From: Phycisphaeraceae bacterium
GTDB lineage: Bacteria; Planctomycetota; Phycisphaerae; Phycisphaerales; Phycisphaeraceae
Direction: 5' to 3'
Assembly: GCA_029260615.1 (NCBI GenBank)
Contig: JAJDCX010000044.1
Span: forward strand, 1-41,092
DNA length: 41,092 nt
Shown: in pieces, positions 1-7,236 of the stretch
Layout: every line of letters begins with the position of its first letter
Numbering within the stretch: position 1 is the stretch's first letter
Position numbers and translations under genes: made by a program
Notes under the pieces: model-generated
The model's input: only the letters and a program-made list of their open reading frames with translations
What the model was told of the DNA's origin: nothing
The model's database searches: none

Positions 1-728
1 GTGCGGTCGGGGGTGTTGTAGATGCCGACGATGATGACGGGGTTGATGGTACCGTCGTTGATGAGTTTTTCGGCGGTTTCGTCTGCGTTCCACTCGACGC
101 CTGCGAAGCTGCTGGCGGTGTCGAAGAGGTTTTGTCCGTCCTGCATGTATAGGACGGGGTAGCGTTTGTCGGGGTTTTTGTCGTAGTTGGGCGGTAGGTA
201 GACGGCGAGTGTGCGATCGTTATTCAGGAGTGTGGAGTGGAAGCCGACGTGCATGCGTATGTTGCCGGCGGCTGTGGACTTGCCGGGCTCTGTTTTGCCC
301 TGGTCGACCCATGTAACGACGTTGAGATTTATAGATTCTGTTTTGTTGGGATCGAGGGTGCGGTTGTCGATTTCGATACCATCGAGCCCGCGTTCAACAG
401 AGTTCCAAGATCCGCGTGTGACTTTGTATTCGATGGGTACGCCGCCGGCGAGTTGGACGGTGGCGGCGTATCTGCCGTCGTCGTCTTTTTTGAGTTCGAG
501 TCCTTCGGCACGCCAGGCGCCGAGTTCTTTGGCGCTGCCTGCGAGGTAGAGTTTCTGGTATCTCGGGGTTTCGGGTGGGACGGTGACGGCGAAGTGTATG
601 GTGACCTGCTCGGGAGGTGCGGTGGCTTGTTGGCTGGCTTTCCAGTCTTCCATTTTGGTGGAGAGGAGTGTGCCGCCTAAGAGGAGGATGACGATGATGA
701 GGACGGGGTAGATGAGTTTACGCAGCAT
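1..728 (-). CDS. Secreted alpha/beta-hydrolase esterase with N-terminal carbohydrate-binding-like domain (5' part only)
   Basis: The frame is open from an ATG at 728 to the window edge: 242 codons, with the C-terminus missing. Residues 1-22 are a hydrophobic signal or anchor (MLRKLIYPVLIIVILLLGG). Residues about 35-130 look like a CBM20-type beta-sandwich, with the pattern LAGSAKELGAW, then LELKKDDDGRYAATVQL, then IEYKVTRGSW. From about residue 150 the esterase D/enterochelin-esterase fold begins (RTLAVYLPPNYD, YPVLYMQDGQNLFD). Known for the family: an exported Ser hydrolase acting on acyl or glycan esters. The catalytic Ser, Asp and His would lie beyond the edge, so activity cannot be judged. 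It lies downstream of dnaE on the same strand, about 280 bp away. Confidence 0.8.
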   Translation of the reverse strand, partial: MLRKLIYPVLIIVILLLGGTLLSTKMEDWKASQQATAPPEQVTIHFAVTVPPETPRYQKLYLAGSAKELGAWRAEGLELKKDDDGRYAATVQLAGGVPIEYKVTRGSWNSVERGLDGIEIDNRTLDPNKTESINLNVVTWVDQGKTEPGKSTAAGNIRMHVGFHSTLLNNDRTLAVYLPPNYDKNPDKRYPVLYMQDGQNLFDTASSFAGVEWNADETAEKLINDGTINPVIIVGIYNTPDR

Positions 729-930
729 GGCGGTGCCCTTTGCAGAGGATGCGGTCGTGTGGGGCGAAGAACGAGGAGGCATTGTATCCGGGTAGGCTGG
801 TTAGTGGAAGGGGGTGCGTGTTATTTGAGGTGGGTGTTGGATGTGAGCGGTCTGAGCCTTCGCAGCGTTTAGGTACGGTGTTGTTTAACACTGTTAACTT
901 TGGTGCGCGGGGAAGTGTGGGATTTTGTGT

Positions 931-974
931 GGAGACCCCGGCCAAGGCCAGGGGCCATGACCGGGCTTTGGGGG
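931..974. repeat. 43-bp hairpin repeat, copy 1 of 2
   Basis: This GC-rich block starts GGAGACCCCGGCCAAGGCC and ends CATGACCGGGCTTTGGGG. It recurs almost identically at 33024-33068; the visible difference is one extra A in the second copy. Inside it CCCGG pairs with CCGGG and GGCC pairs with GGCC, giving a short imperfect hairpin. It lies about 35 bp beyond the dnaE stop. It could serve as a transcription end or a REP-like element; neither is proven. Confidence 0.75.
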
Positions 975-1008
975 CGCGTGAGATATTTATGAGGGGGGTG
1001 TGCGGAGG

Positions 1009-4000
1009 TCAGTAGCGGTCGATGCTGGCGCAGACCTCTTCGCCTTGGACGCTGGAGGTCATGGCGAGTGTTGGGCCTTGGTCGAGTTCGTCGTTTTGGA
1101 GGAGTTCTTTGGGTGCGTTGTTGGGGTTGATTTTGGGTGGGCCGATGAGTTCGCAGTGGGCTTGGCCGTTGTTGGCGCGGTCGAGGGTGGCGGTGAGGCC
1201 GTGTGTGAGGTGTTCATCGACGCAGACGCGCATGCTTGAGGGGAGGCGGAGTGTGACGATTTTATTTTGCTGGTGCAGCTCGATGAGGACTTCGGCGCGT
1301 GGTTGCCCGCGGTTGGAGGCCATGCGTATGACTTCGCGGAGTTGGGTGAGTTCGCCGTTGAACGGTTTGCCCTCTACGGTTGTGTCGTCGCGGAGGACGA
1401 TTTTGACGGCGCGGGTAAGTTGTTCGGGGGCGAGTTCGATGGGGATGACTTCATCGACGAGGAGCTGGGGTGTTTCGCGTTTGCGGTCGACCTTGCCTTT
1501 GAGGAAGACGATGCGGTCGTTTTCCAGGAGTGGTGCGACGACGTCGTAGGTTCTTGGGAAGACGACGGCGTCGATGGGGCCTGTTTTGTCTTCGAGGGTG
1601 AGGTGTGCCATCTTCTTGCCGGAGGCACGTGTGAAGGTGGGGCGGACGCGGGTGAGCATGCCGCCGAGGATGACCTGTGTTTCGGCACGGAGTTGTTCGA
1701 CGTCTGCGATGGTGCAGGTGCAGTAGCGTTGCAGCGTGTCGCGGTGCTCGTCCATGGGGTGGCTAGAGACGTAGAAGCCGAGGACTGATTTTTCGTGTTT
1801 GAGGAGTTCCTGTTTAGGCCAGGGGGAGATTTTGGGGAGTGTGATTTCGGGCAGGGTTTCGGTGGTTTCAGTGGGTGCGTTCGCGCCGCCGAAGAAGTTC
1901 ATCTGGCCGGAGTCGCGGTCTGATGCAGCGCGTTGCCCGGCCTGGATGGCGGCTTCCATAGCGGCGACCATGGCGGCGCGGTTTTCGATGCTGTGGATCT
2001 CGTCGAAAGCGCCGCACTTGATGAGCGCTTCGATGGTGGCTTTGTTGACGGTGCCCAGTGGGACGCGTTCGCAGAAGTCGTAGAGGCTGGTGAAGGGGCC
2101 TTTTTTGGATCGTGCCTTGATGATGGCGTCCATGGCTTTTTCGCCGACGCCTTTGACAGCGGAGAGTCCGAAGCGGATGTGGCCTTGGTGTGGGGTGTGG
2201 GTTTCGTCGTCGGCGAAGACGACGGTGAATGCGGTGTCTGAGAGATTGATGTCGGGCTGTCCGACGGTGATGCCGCGTTTGCCGTTGGGAAGCATGACGC
2301 GTTTGCAGACGTCGATGTACTCGACGACCTTGTCGGTGCTGACGGACTCGAAGGTCAGCAGGGCGGCCATGTACTGGATGGGAAAATAGGTTTTGAGGTA
2401 GGCGGTCTGGTAGGCGACGATGGAGTAGCCGGTGGCGTGTGACTTGTTGAAGCCGTAACCGGCGAACTTGAGGATGAGGTCGAAGAGTTCGTTGGCTTGT
2501 TTTTCGGAGACGTTTTTTTCCGCGGAGCCCTTGATGAACTGTGCGCGGTTGGCGTCGATGACGTCGATTTTTTTCTTGCTGATGGCTTTGATGAGGGAGT
2601 AGGCGGATCGCAGGGGGATGTCGCCGAGCTCGTTGACGACCTGCATGACCTGTTCCTGGTAGACCATGATGCCGTAGGTCTCTTGGGTCAGGCGATCGAC
2701 GATTTCGTTGACCTTGGGGACGGCCTCGCGGTCGTGCTTGCGGTCGTTGTAGTTGGGGATGAGCTCCATGGGGCCCGGGCGGTACAGCGCGTTGGCGGCG
2801 ATGAGGTCTTCGAGGCGGTCGGGGCGCATGGCCATGAGGAGGTTGCGCATGCCGCCTGACTCGAACTGGAACACGCCTGCGGTTTCGCCGCGTTGGAAGA
2901 GGGCGAGTACGTTTGGGTCGTCGTAGGCGAGTCGGTCGAGGTCGAGGGGGTCTGGGGTGGGGGGTCTGGGGTCTGGGGGGTCGGATTCGTTGTCGGGCGT
3001 TTTCTTTTCGGCTAGACCCTGAACCCTAGACCCTAGACCCTCCGCAACTGCTTTCTTAATCGTCGCGTCGTCGAGGGTCTGGCGGATGAGTTTCTTTGCG
3101 CGTTCGATGATGGAGAGGGTGCGCAGGCCCAGGAAGTCCATCTTGAGGAGGCCCATTTTTTCGACGGTTGGGCCGTCCCATTGGGTGACGAGTTGGTCGG
3201 TGCCTGGGGGCTGGTAGAGGGGGATGATGTTGTCGAGGGGTTGTGTGGCGAGGACGACGCCGGCGGCGTGTACACCTGCGTGTCGAGCGAGGCCTTCGAG
3301 GCGCATGGCGGTGTCGATCATGCGCTTGTGTGTGGGATTGTCGTCGTAGAGTTTTCTTAGGTCGGGTTCTTTGGCGAGCGCTTTTTCGAGCGTGACCCCC
3401 AGGGCGTCGCCGATAAGCTCGCAGACCTTGTTGACTTCGCTAAGAGGGATGTCCAAGACTCGGCCGACGTCGCGTATGGCGGCGCGTGCTTTGAGTGTTC
3501 CGAAGGTGATGATCTGCGCGACGTGGCCGTATTTCTGGCGGACGTAGTCGATGATTTCCTGCCGACCGTTTTGGCAGATATCGATATCGATGTCGGGGTA
3601 TTCGGAGCGGTCGGGGTCGGTGAATCGTTCGAAGAGCAGGCCGTACTCGACGGGGCAGGCGTTGGACATACCCAGGACGTATCCGACCATGGTGCCGACG
3701 GCGGAGCCACGGGCGTTGACGGGGATGCCGCGCCTCCGTGCTTCGTTGACGAAGTCCCACACGATCAGGAAGTAGGCCGAGATGAACTTGTCTGCGAGGA
3801 TATTTAATTCGCGGTCGAGGCGTGCGCGTATTTCGTCGGTGACGCCGTCCACGCCGTAGCGCCAGAACAGGCCTGCCTCGCAGAGTTTGCGGAGGGCGTC
3901 GTCGCACTGCTCTTTGAGGTCTTCGCTGGAGGTGTTTTTGTCGTTGAGCTCGTCGAATGGTTCGAGGTCGAATCCTGCGCAGAATTCCTGGTACCAGTCG

Positions 4001-4986
4001 GAGGAGCCGATGGGGTGGGGGGGGGCTTCGATGTTCGATCTGGGATCTTCGATCGAAGATTGCACATCACCGGTGGCAGATCGAACATTCTTGATCTGTT
4101 CGATCTTGACGACGGGGGCGTAGCTGGTTTTGAAGTCGATTTCCAACTCGCACATGTCGGCGATGCGGTTGGTGTTTTCGCAGGCCTGGGTCCACTTGGG
4201 GTGGTCCATGGCGGCGTACATCTGCTGGGCGCTCTTGAGGTAGAGCTGTGTGGGGTACTTCATGCGGCTCTCGTCGCTGACGAGTTTGCCGGTGGAGATA
4301 CAGCAGAGTGCATCGTGCGGGCCGTGGTCGTTTTCGAGAAGGAAGTGGACGTCGTTGGTGGCGACGGTGCCGATGCCCAAGCGGTCGGCGAGGTCCATGA
4401 GTGCGGGGTTGACTTGGTCTTGTTCGGGGATGTGCTTTTGCAGTTCGATGAAGAAGCGATCCGGGCCGAAGAGTTCGAGGTAGGTCTCGGCGATCTCTTT
4501 GGCGCGTTTGCGGTCGTCCTTCATGAGTGCGGAGGGTATTTCTCCGCCGAGGCATGCGCTGGTGCAGATGAGTCCGTCGCTGTATTGCTTGAGGACTTCC
4601 TTGTCGATGCGAGGTTTGTAGTAGAAGCCCTCGGTGTAGGCGATGGAGCCGAGCTTGAGGAGGTTCTTGTATCCTTGGTGGTTTTGAGCGAGCAGGAGGA
4701 GGTGATACCCACCGTCTTTGACGCCTGTGGCGGTGCGGTTGGTTCGTGAGCCGGCGGCCATGTAGGCTTCGATGCCGATGATGGGTTTGACGCCAGCGGC
4801 GACCGCTTTGGAGTAGAAGTCGATGACGCCGAAGAGGCAGCCGTGGTCAGTGATGGCGATGGAGCTCTGGTTGAGCTCCTTGGCACGTTTGACCAGGTCC
4901 TTGGTTTTACAGGCCCCGTCCAGGAGGGAGTACTGGCTGTGTACGTGCAGGTGGACGAATGATTTATCTTTGTTGTTGGACGCCAT
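1009..4986 (-). CDS. dnaE: DNA polymerase III subunit alpha
   Basis: The 1325-residue product is the catalytic subunit of the replicative polymerase. An N-terminal PHP domain keeps its metal-site motifs (HLHVHS at 12-17, ITDHG near 47-51). The palm carries PDIDIDIC near 462-468, supplying two catalytic Asp, and MDFLGLRTL near 616, supplying the third. Further on are the GVFQFES and YRPGPM blocks, the tandem helix-hairpin-helix region (GYGFNKSHATGYS) and a C-terminal OB fold with a tail. The ATG at 4986 gives the standard N-terminus directly before the PHP domain. Two in-frame low-complexity insertions, near residues 297-320 and 649-680, are encoded by 7-bp-period palindromic arrays (listed separately). 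Both fall between conserved blocks, so the enzyme should still work. Confidence 0.97.
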   Translation of the reverse strand: MASNNKDKSFVHLHVHSQYSLLDGACKTKDLVKRAKELNQSSIAITDHGCLFGVIDFYSKAVAAGVKPIIGIEAYMAAGSRTNRTATGVKDGGYHLLLLAQNHQGYKNLLKLGSIAYTEGFYYKPRIDKEVLKQYSDGLICTSACLGGEIPSALMKDDRKRAKEIAETYLELFGPDRFFIELQKHIPEQDQVNPALMDLADRLGIGTVATNDVHFLLENDHGPHDALCCISTGKLVSDESRMKYPTQLYLKSAQQMYAAMDHPKWTQACENTNRIADMCELEIDFKTSYAPVVKIEQIKNVRSATGDVQSSIEDPRSNIEAPPHPIGSSDWYQEFCAGFDLEPFDELNDKNTSSEDLKEQCDDALRKLCEAGLFWRYGVDGVTDEIRARLDRELNILADKFISAYFLIVWDFVNEARRRGIPVNARGSAVGTMVGYVLGMSNACPVEYGLLFERFTDPDRSEYPDIDIDICQNGRQEIIDYVRQKYGHVAQIITFGTLKARAAIRDVGRVLDIPLSEVNKVCELIGDALGVTLEKALAKEPDLRKLYDDNPTHKRMIDTAMRLEGLARHAGVHAAGVVLATQPLDNIIPLYQPPGTDQLVTQWDGPTVEKMGLLKMDFLGLRTLSIIERAKKLIRQTLDDATIKKAVAEGLGSRVQGLAEKKTPDNESDPPDPRPPTPDPLDLDRLAYDDPNVLALFQRGETAGVFQFESGGMRNLLMAMRPDRLEDLIAANALYRPGPMELIPNYNDRKHDREAVPKVNEIVDRLTQETYGIMVYQEQVMQVVNELGDIPLRSAYSLIKAISKKKIDVIDANRAQFIKGSAEKNVSEKQANELFDLILKFAGYGFNKSHATGYSIVAYQTAYLKTYFPIQYMAALLTFESVSTDKVVEYIDVCKRVMLPNGKRGITVGQPDINLSDTAFTVVFADDETHTPHQGHIRFGLSAVKGVGEKAMDAIIKARSKKGPFTSLYDFCERVPLGTVNKATIEALIKCGAFDEIHSIENRAAMVAAMEAAIQAGQRAASDRDSGQMNFFGGANAPTETTETLPEITLPKISPWPKQELLKHEKSVLGFYVSSHPMDEHRDTLQRYCTCTIADVEQLRAETQVILGGMLTRVRPTFTRASGKKMAHLTLEDKTGPIDAVVFPRTYDVVAPLLENDRIVFLKGKVDRKRETPQLLVDEVIPIELAPEQLTRAVKIVLRDDTTVEGKPFNGELTQLREVIRMASNRGQPRAEVLIELHQQNKIVTLRLPSSMRVCVDEHLTHGLTATLDRANNGQAHCELIGPPKINPNNAPKELLQNDELDQGPTLAMTSSVQGEEVCASIDRY
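2948..3041. repeat. Inverted 7-bp-period array inside dnaE (insert 2)
   Basis: On the plus strand 2948-2975 reads as four 7-bp units, three GGGTCTG and one GGGTGGG. The stretch 3014-3041 reads as four 7-bp units, three AGACCCT and one GAACCCT. The two halves are roughly reverse complements (GGGTCT against AGACCC), separated by about 38 bp. The array is translated as a Pro/Asp-rich loop (DPPDPRPPTPDPLD) between the LGLRTL helix and the VLALFQRGETAGVFQFES block of DnaE. Confidence 0.85.
4027..4096. repeat. Palindromic 7-bp-period array inside dnaE (insert 1)
   Basis: Ten consecutive 7-bp units, most ending in GATC, GATT or CATC, run in register: TTCGATG, TTCGATC, TGGGATC and so on to CTTGATC. 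Within the array ATGTTCGATCT (4031-4041) is perfectly inverted as AGATCGAACAT (4078-4088). ATCTTCGATCGAAGAT (4045-4060) is a perfect 16-bp palindrome. The translated stretch (about residues 297-320) lies in a loop between the N-terminal PHP/palm blocks of DnaE. Confidence 0.88.
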
Positions 4987-5208
4987 CCCTGGCTGGCCCT
5001 CGATATATATAGATTAAGGTCAACGGACTGTGGGGCAGACAGGAAGCGGTGTGTGTTGCACGCCGATCTCGCCCGCCGGGTCAAAGGTACCGGCGGAAGG
5101 GTGCGGTGTCGATAGCTGATATTTGTGTGTAACCGGGGGTTGATCTGGTAAGTCTACGATTGATATTGGATTGGATGCGAGAGGGCGATCATGAAAGGGC
5201 GGAGAGAT

Positions 5209-6147
5209 TTAGGATGTTTTTTCGTCGGGGTTGTAGGGGGAGTACTCCCTGAAGACCCAGCGCAGGGGTATGGCTTGGGGGGTGCGGACGACCAGTTGGG
5301 GTTTAAATGTCACGGCTCGGCCGGTCTGGTCGTAGTCCTGCGAGGGTTGGGCGGTCCATTGGACCTCGGCTTGGCCGGAGAGTTGGAGGGTTGAGCCGGT
5401 TTGGAAGTCGATGAACAGGAGGCCTGCTCGGGGATCGGCGGTGAGGTTGCCGAGGGTCTGGAACATGTTGTTGCCGGGGTAGTCTTTGAAGGTGAGTTCG
5501 CCTTGGGGGGTGACGCTGACGAATCCGGGGGTGCCTCCGCGGTGTGAGACATCGGTGCCGCCCCCGGAGGTGCCCGCGGAGGTGGCCCCGGAAGTGGTGG
5601 CGATGAAGAATGTGTCGGCTCGTTGGATCAGGTCAATGTCTTCTTGGGACAGGGCTGTGTCGGTGGTCGTTGGGCTGGGTTGCTGGGGCTCATTGTGGGC
5701 GGTGACTTCGCGGCGTTGGATGTACTTGGGGCAGTTGCCGTAGGCCTGGTTGATCTTGATGCGGAGGGTGTTGTTGGTTCGAGTGGCGTCGCCATTGAAT
5801 CGGAAGCGTTGGCGGGTGGCCATGTCGATCGCGAGGAAGCCGGCGGCCCCCGGAAGATCCGGAATAGTGCTTAGATGCAGCGGGTCGGTATACACGGGGT
5901 TGGCGTGTATCTGGACAGTTTGCGCATCGATCGCTTGGACGAAGCCGGGGTTGCCGGTGAGAGGTGAGGCCCAGACGTTTCCTTGGGTGTCGAGCCCGCC
6001 TTGGAAAAGAATCGGGAGGGTGGCGAGGAAGCGATCGGCATCGTGTGGGAGGTTGGGTGCGATGATTCGGCCGACGTTTTGCGCTTGTGTTGATACGTCG
6101 GCGCGGGCTTGGACGGCGAGTTCGCCTTGGTGGAATGGGTTGGTCAT
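5209..6147 (-). CDS. Pyridoxamine 5'-phosphate oxidase-like FMN-binding split-barrel protein
   Basis: This 312-residue cytoplasmic protein begins NPFHQGELAVQARA, typical of the large PNPOx-related flavin-nucleotide-binding group. The N-terminal half (about 30-150) has the split-barrel pattern, ending in KINQAYGNCPKYIQRR, the usual flavin-contact segment. The second half (about 165-300) repeats the barrel (DTFFIATTS, GTPGFVSV, NNMFQTLGNL, AGLLFIDF). A Gly/Ser/Thr-rich insert sits near 190. Family members bind FMN or F420 and reduce small substrates; the substrate here is unknown. An ATG at 6147 with GGAGA seven bases upstream fixes the start. It is the last gene of the five-gene minus-strand cluster opposite the TetR gene, 61 bp after DUF1348. 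Confidence 0.85.
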   Translation of the reverse strand: MTNPFHQGELAVQARADVSTQAQNVGRIIAPNLPHDADRFLATLPILFQGGLDTQGNVWASPLTGNPGFVQAIDAQTVQIHANPVYTDPLHLSTIPDLPGAAGFLAIDMATRQRFRFNGDATRTNNTLRIKINQAYGNCPKYIQRREVTAHNEPQQPSPTTTDTALSQEDIDLIQRADTFFIATTSGATSAGTSGGGTDVSHRGGTPGFVSVTPQGELTFKDYPGNNMFQTLGNLTADPRAGLLFIDFQTGSTLQLSGQAEVQWTAQPSQDYDQTGRAVTFKPQLVVRTPQAIPLRWVFREYSPYNPDEKTS

Positions 6148-6208
6148 CGGCGTTCTCCGAAGCCCCGTGGATTGTTTGTTGTGCCGTCAGGTCGATTGTG
6201 TGGTGTTT

Positions 6209-6652
6209 TTAACATTTTGACATCGCGGTACTGGCATCGGCGTAGCGTAGCTCGGAAGCGTCAATGGGGACGTCGTTGGCGCTCATGTCGCGTCGGCTCA
6301 TCAGGCCGTTGTCGTCGAACTCCCAGTGTTCGTTGCCGTGTGTGCGGAACCATTGCCCGGCTTGGTTGTGCCATTCGTATTCGAAACGCACGCTGATCCG
6401 GTTGTCGGTGTAGGCCCACAGTTCTTTCATCAAGCGGTACCCGTTTTCGGCAACCCATTTGCGGGTGAGGAATTGTTCGATCTGCGAACGGCCCTGGAAA
6501 AATTCATCGCGGTTGCGCCATTTGCTGTCTATGGAGTAGGCCTTGGCGACCCGTTTGGGGTCTCGGCTGTTCCATGCGTCTTCGGCGGCTTGGACTTTGG
6601 CGAGTGCTTTGGTGAGATCAAACGGGGGCTTGATGTCTTTGGGTGAAGTCAC
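6209..6652 (-). CDS. NTF2-like protein, DUF1348 family
   Basis: The 147-residue product has the SnoaL/NTF2-like cone fold of the DUF1348 family. Its hallmarks are AEDAWNSRDPKRVAKAY (14-37 region), WRNRDEFFQGR, IEQFLTRKW and WFRTHGNEHWEFDDNGLM. The family is about 150 residues, so this is full length and cytoplasmic. No enzymatic role is firmly known; related folds are small-molecule isomerases, hydrolases or ligand binders. The start is GTG at 6652; no in-frame ATG precedes the conserved part and only a weak AGAG lies upstream. It is third from the end in the cluster, 90 bp after thioredoxin and 61 bp before the FMN protein, which suggests shared transcription. Confidence 0.85.
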   Translation of the reverse strand: MTSPKDIKPPFDLTKALAKVQAAEDAWNSRDPKRVAKAYSIDSKWRNRDEFFQGRSQIEQFLTRKWVAENGYRLMKELWAYTDNRISVRFEYEWHNQAGQWFRTHGNEHWEFDDNGLMSRRDMSANDVPIDASELRYADASTAMSKC

Positions 6653-6742
6653 GGTTGTGCTCTGGGTTTAGTTGTGGGTGGGTTGCGTTTGGTAAAGCCC
6701 GGGTCGGCTGGTGGGCCGACCCGGGCGGGCTTGGAGGGAGGG

Positions 6743-7087
6743 TTAGGTGGTGGGGACGGAGCGTGCGGCTTCGATGGCCGCGGCGAGAACGTCCTTGGAT
6801 TGGTAGCCTGCTAGTTGGTTGACGACTTGGCCGTCATGGAAGACGACCAGTGCGGGGATGGAGCGGATGTCGTACTTGGAGGCTAACTTGGGGTTGGCAT
6901 CGACATCGACTTTGCCGACGGGGATGTCGCCTGCGTAGTCGTCGGCCAAGGCATCGACGATGGGACCGATCGCCTTGCAGGGGGGACACCACTCGGCCCA
7001 GAAGTCGACCAGGACGGTGCCTTGGTGGTCGATCACCTGCTGTTGGAAGTTTTGTTCGCTGAATTCGAGGGTGTTTTTACCTGCCAT
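6743..7087 (-). CDS. Thioredoxin with CPPC active site
   Basis: A 114-residue single-domain thioredoxin. The active site is WCPPC (residues 33-37) where classical thioredoxins have WCGPC; the cis-proline is in SIPA (Pro78). The family reduces protein disulfides in the cytoplasm. A CPPC dipeptide generally changes the redox potential, and in other thioredoxin-fold proteins is associated with less reducing behaviour, so the partner may differ from housekeeping TrxA. ATG at 7087 has AAGGAG eight bases upstream. It sits between the SDR gene (149 bp upstream, with a hairpin repeat in the gap) and the DUF1348 gene. Confidence 0.93.
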   Translation of the reverse strand: MAGKNTLEFSEQNFQQQVIDHQGTVLVDFWAEWCPPCKAIGPIVDALADDYAGDIPVGKVDVDANPKLASKYDIRSIPALVVFHDGQVVNQLAGYQSKDVLAAAIEAARSVPTT

Positions 7088-7138
7088 GATGATGCTCCTT
7101 TCGGGTTGGGTGATTCTGTGCGGTGCCTGTTAACTGAT

Positions 7139-7157
7139 CCCCCGGCAGAGCCGGGGG
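7139..7157. repeat. CCCCCGGC/GCCGGGGG hairpin repeat, copy 1 of 3
   Basis: Eight-base perfect arms CCCCCGGC and GCCGGGGG flank AGA, followed by CTGAGGGG. The same core recurs at 13004-13022 and 34528-34546. This copy lies about 50 bp upstream of the thioredoxin start, within the minus-strand cluster. Confidence 0.85.
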
Positions 7158-7205
7158 CTGAGGGGTAGAGGGCGTGATGCGGTAGGGTTGCGTTGGCGAT
7201 GGCGG

Positions 7206-7234
7206 CGCGACAAGTTGCGGCGCTTCGTGGGGAG
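7206..7234. repeat. Gene-end repeat, copy 1 of 2
   Basis: CGCGACAAGTTGCGGCGCTT followed by CGTGGGGAG recurs with a few changes at 26501-26530. It starts two bases beyond the SDR stop codon. The core CGCGACAA...TTGCG can form a short hairpin. Confidence 0.65.
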
Positions 7235-7236
7235 GG

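Noticed and set aside
2948-3041. CRISPR-like or telomere-like repeat
   Set aside because: Units are 7 bp without spacers and are translated in frame in dnaE.
4015-4749. Long open frame on the plus strand opposite dnaE (244 codons)
   Set aside because: It is antisense to a certain gene, has no ribosome site and an amino-acid bias (Val, Gly, Asp, Glu) that comes from codon-position GC bias of dnaE.
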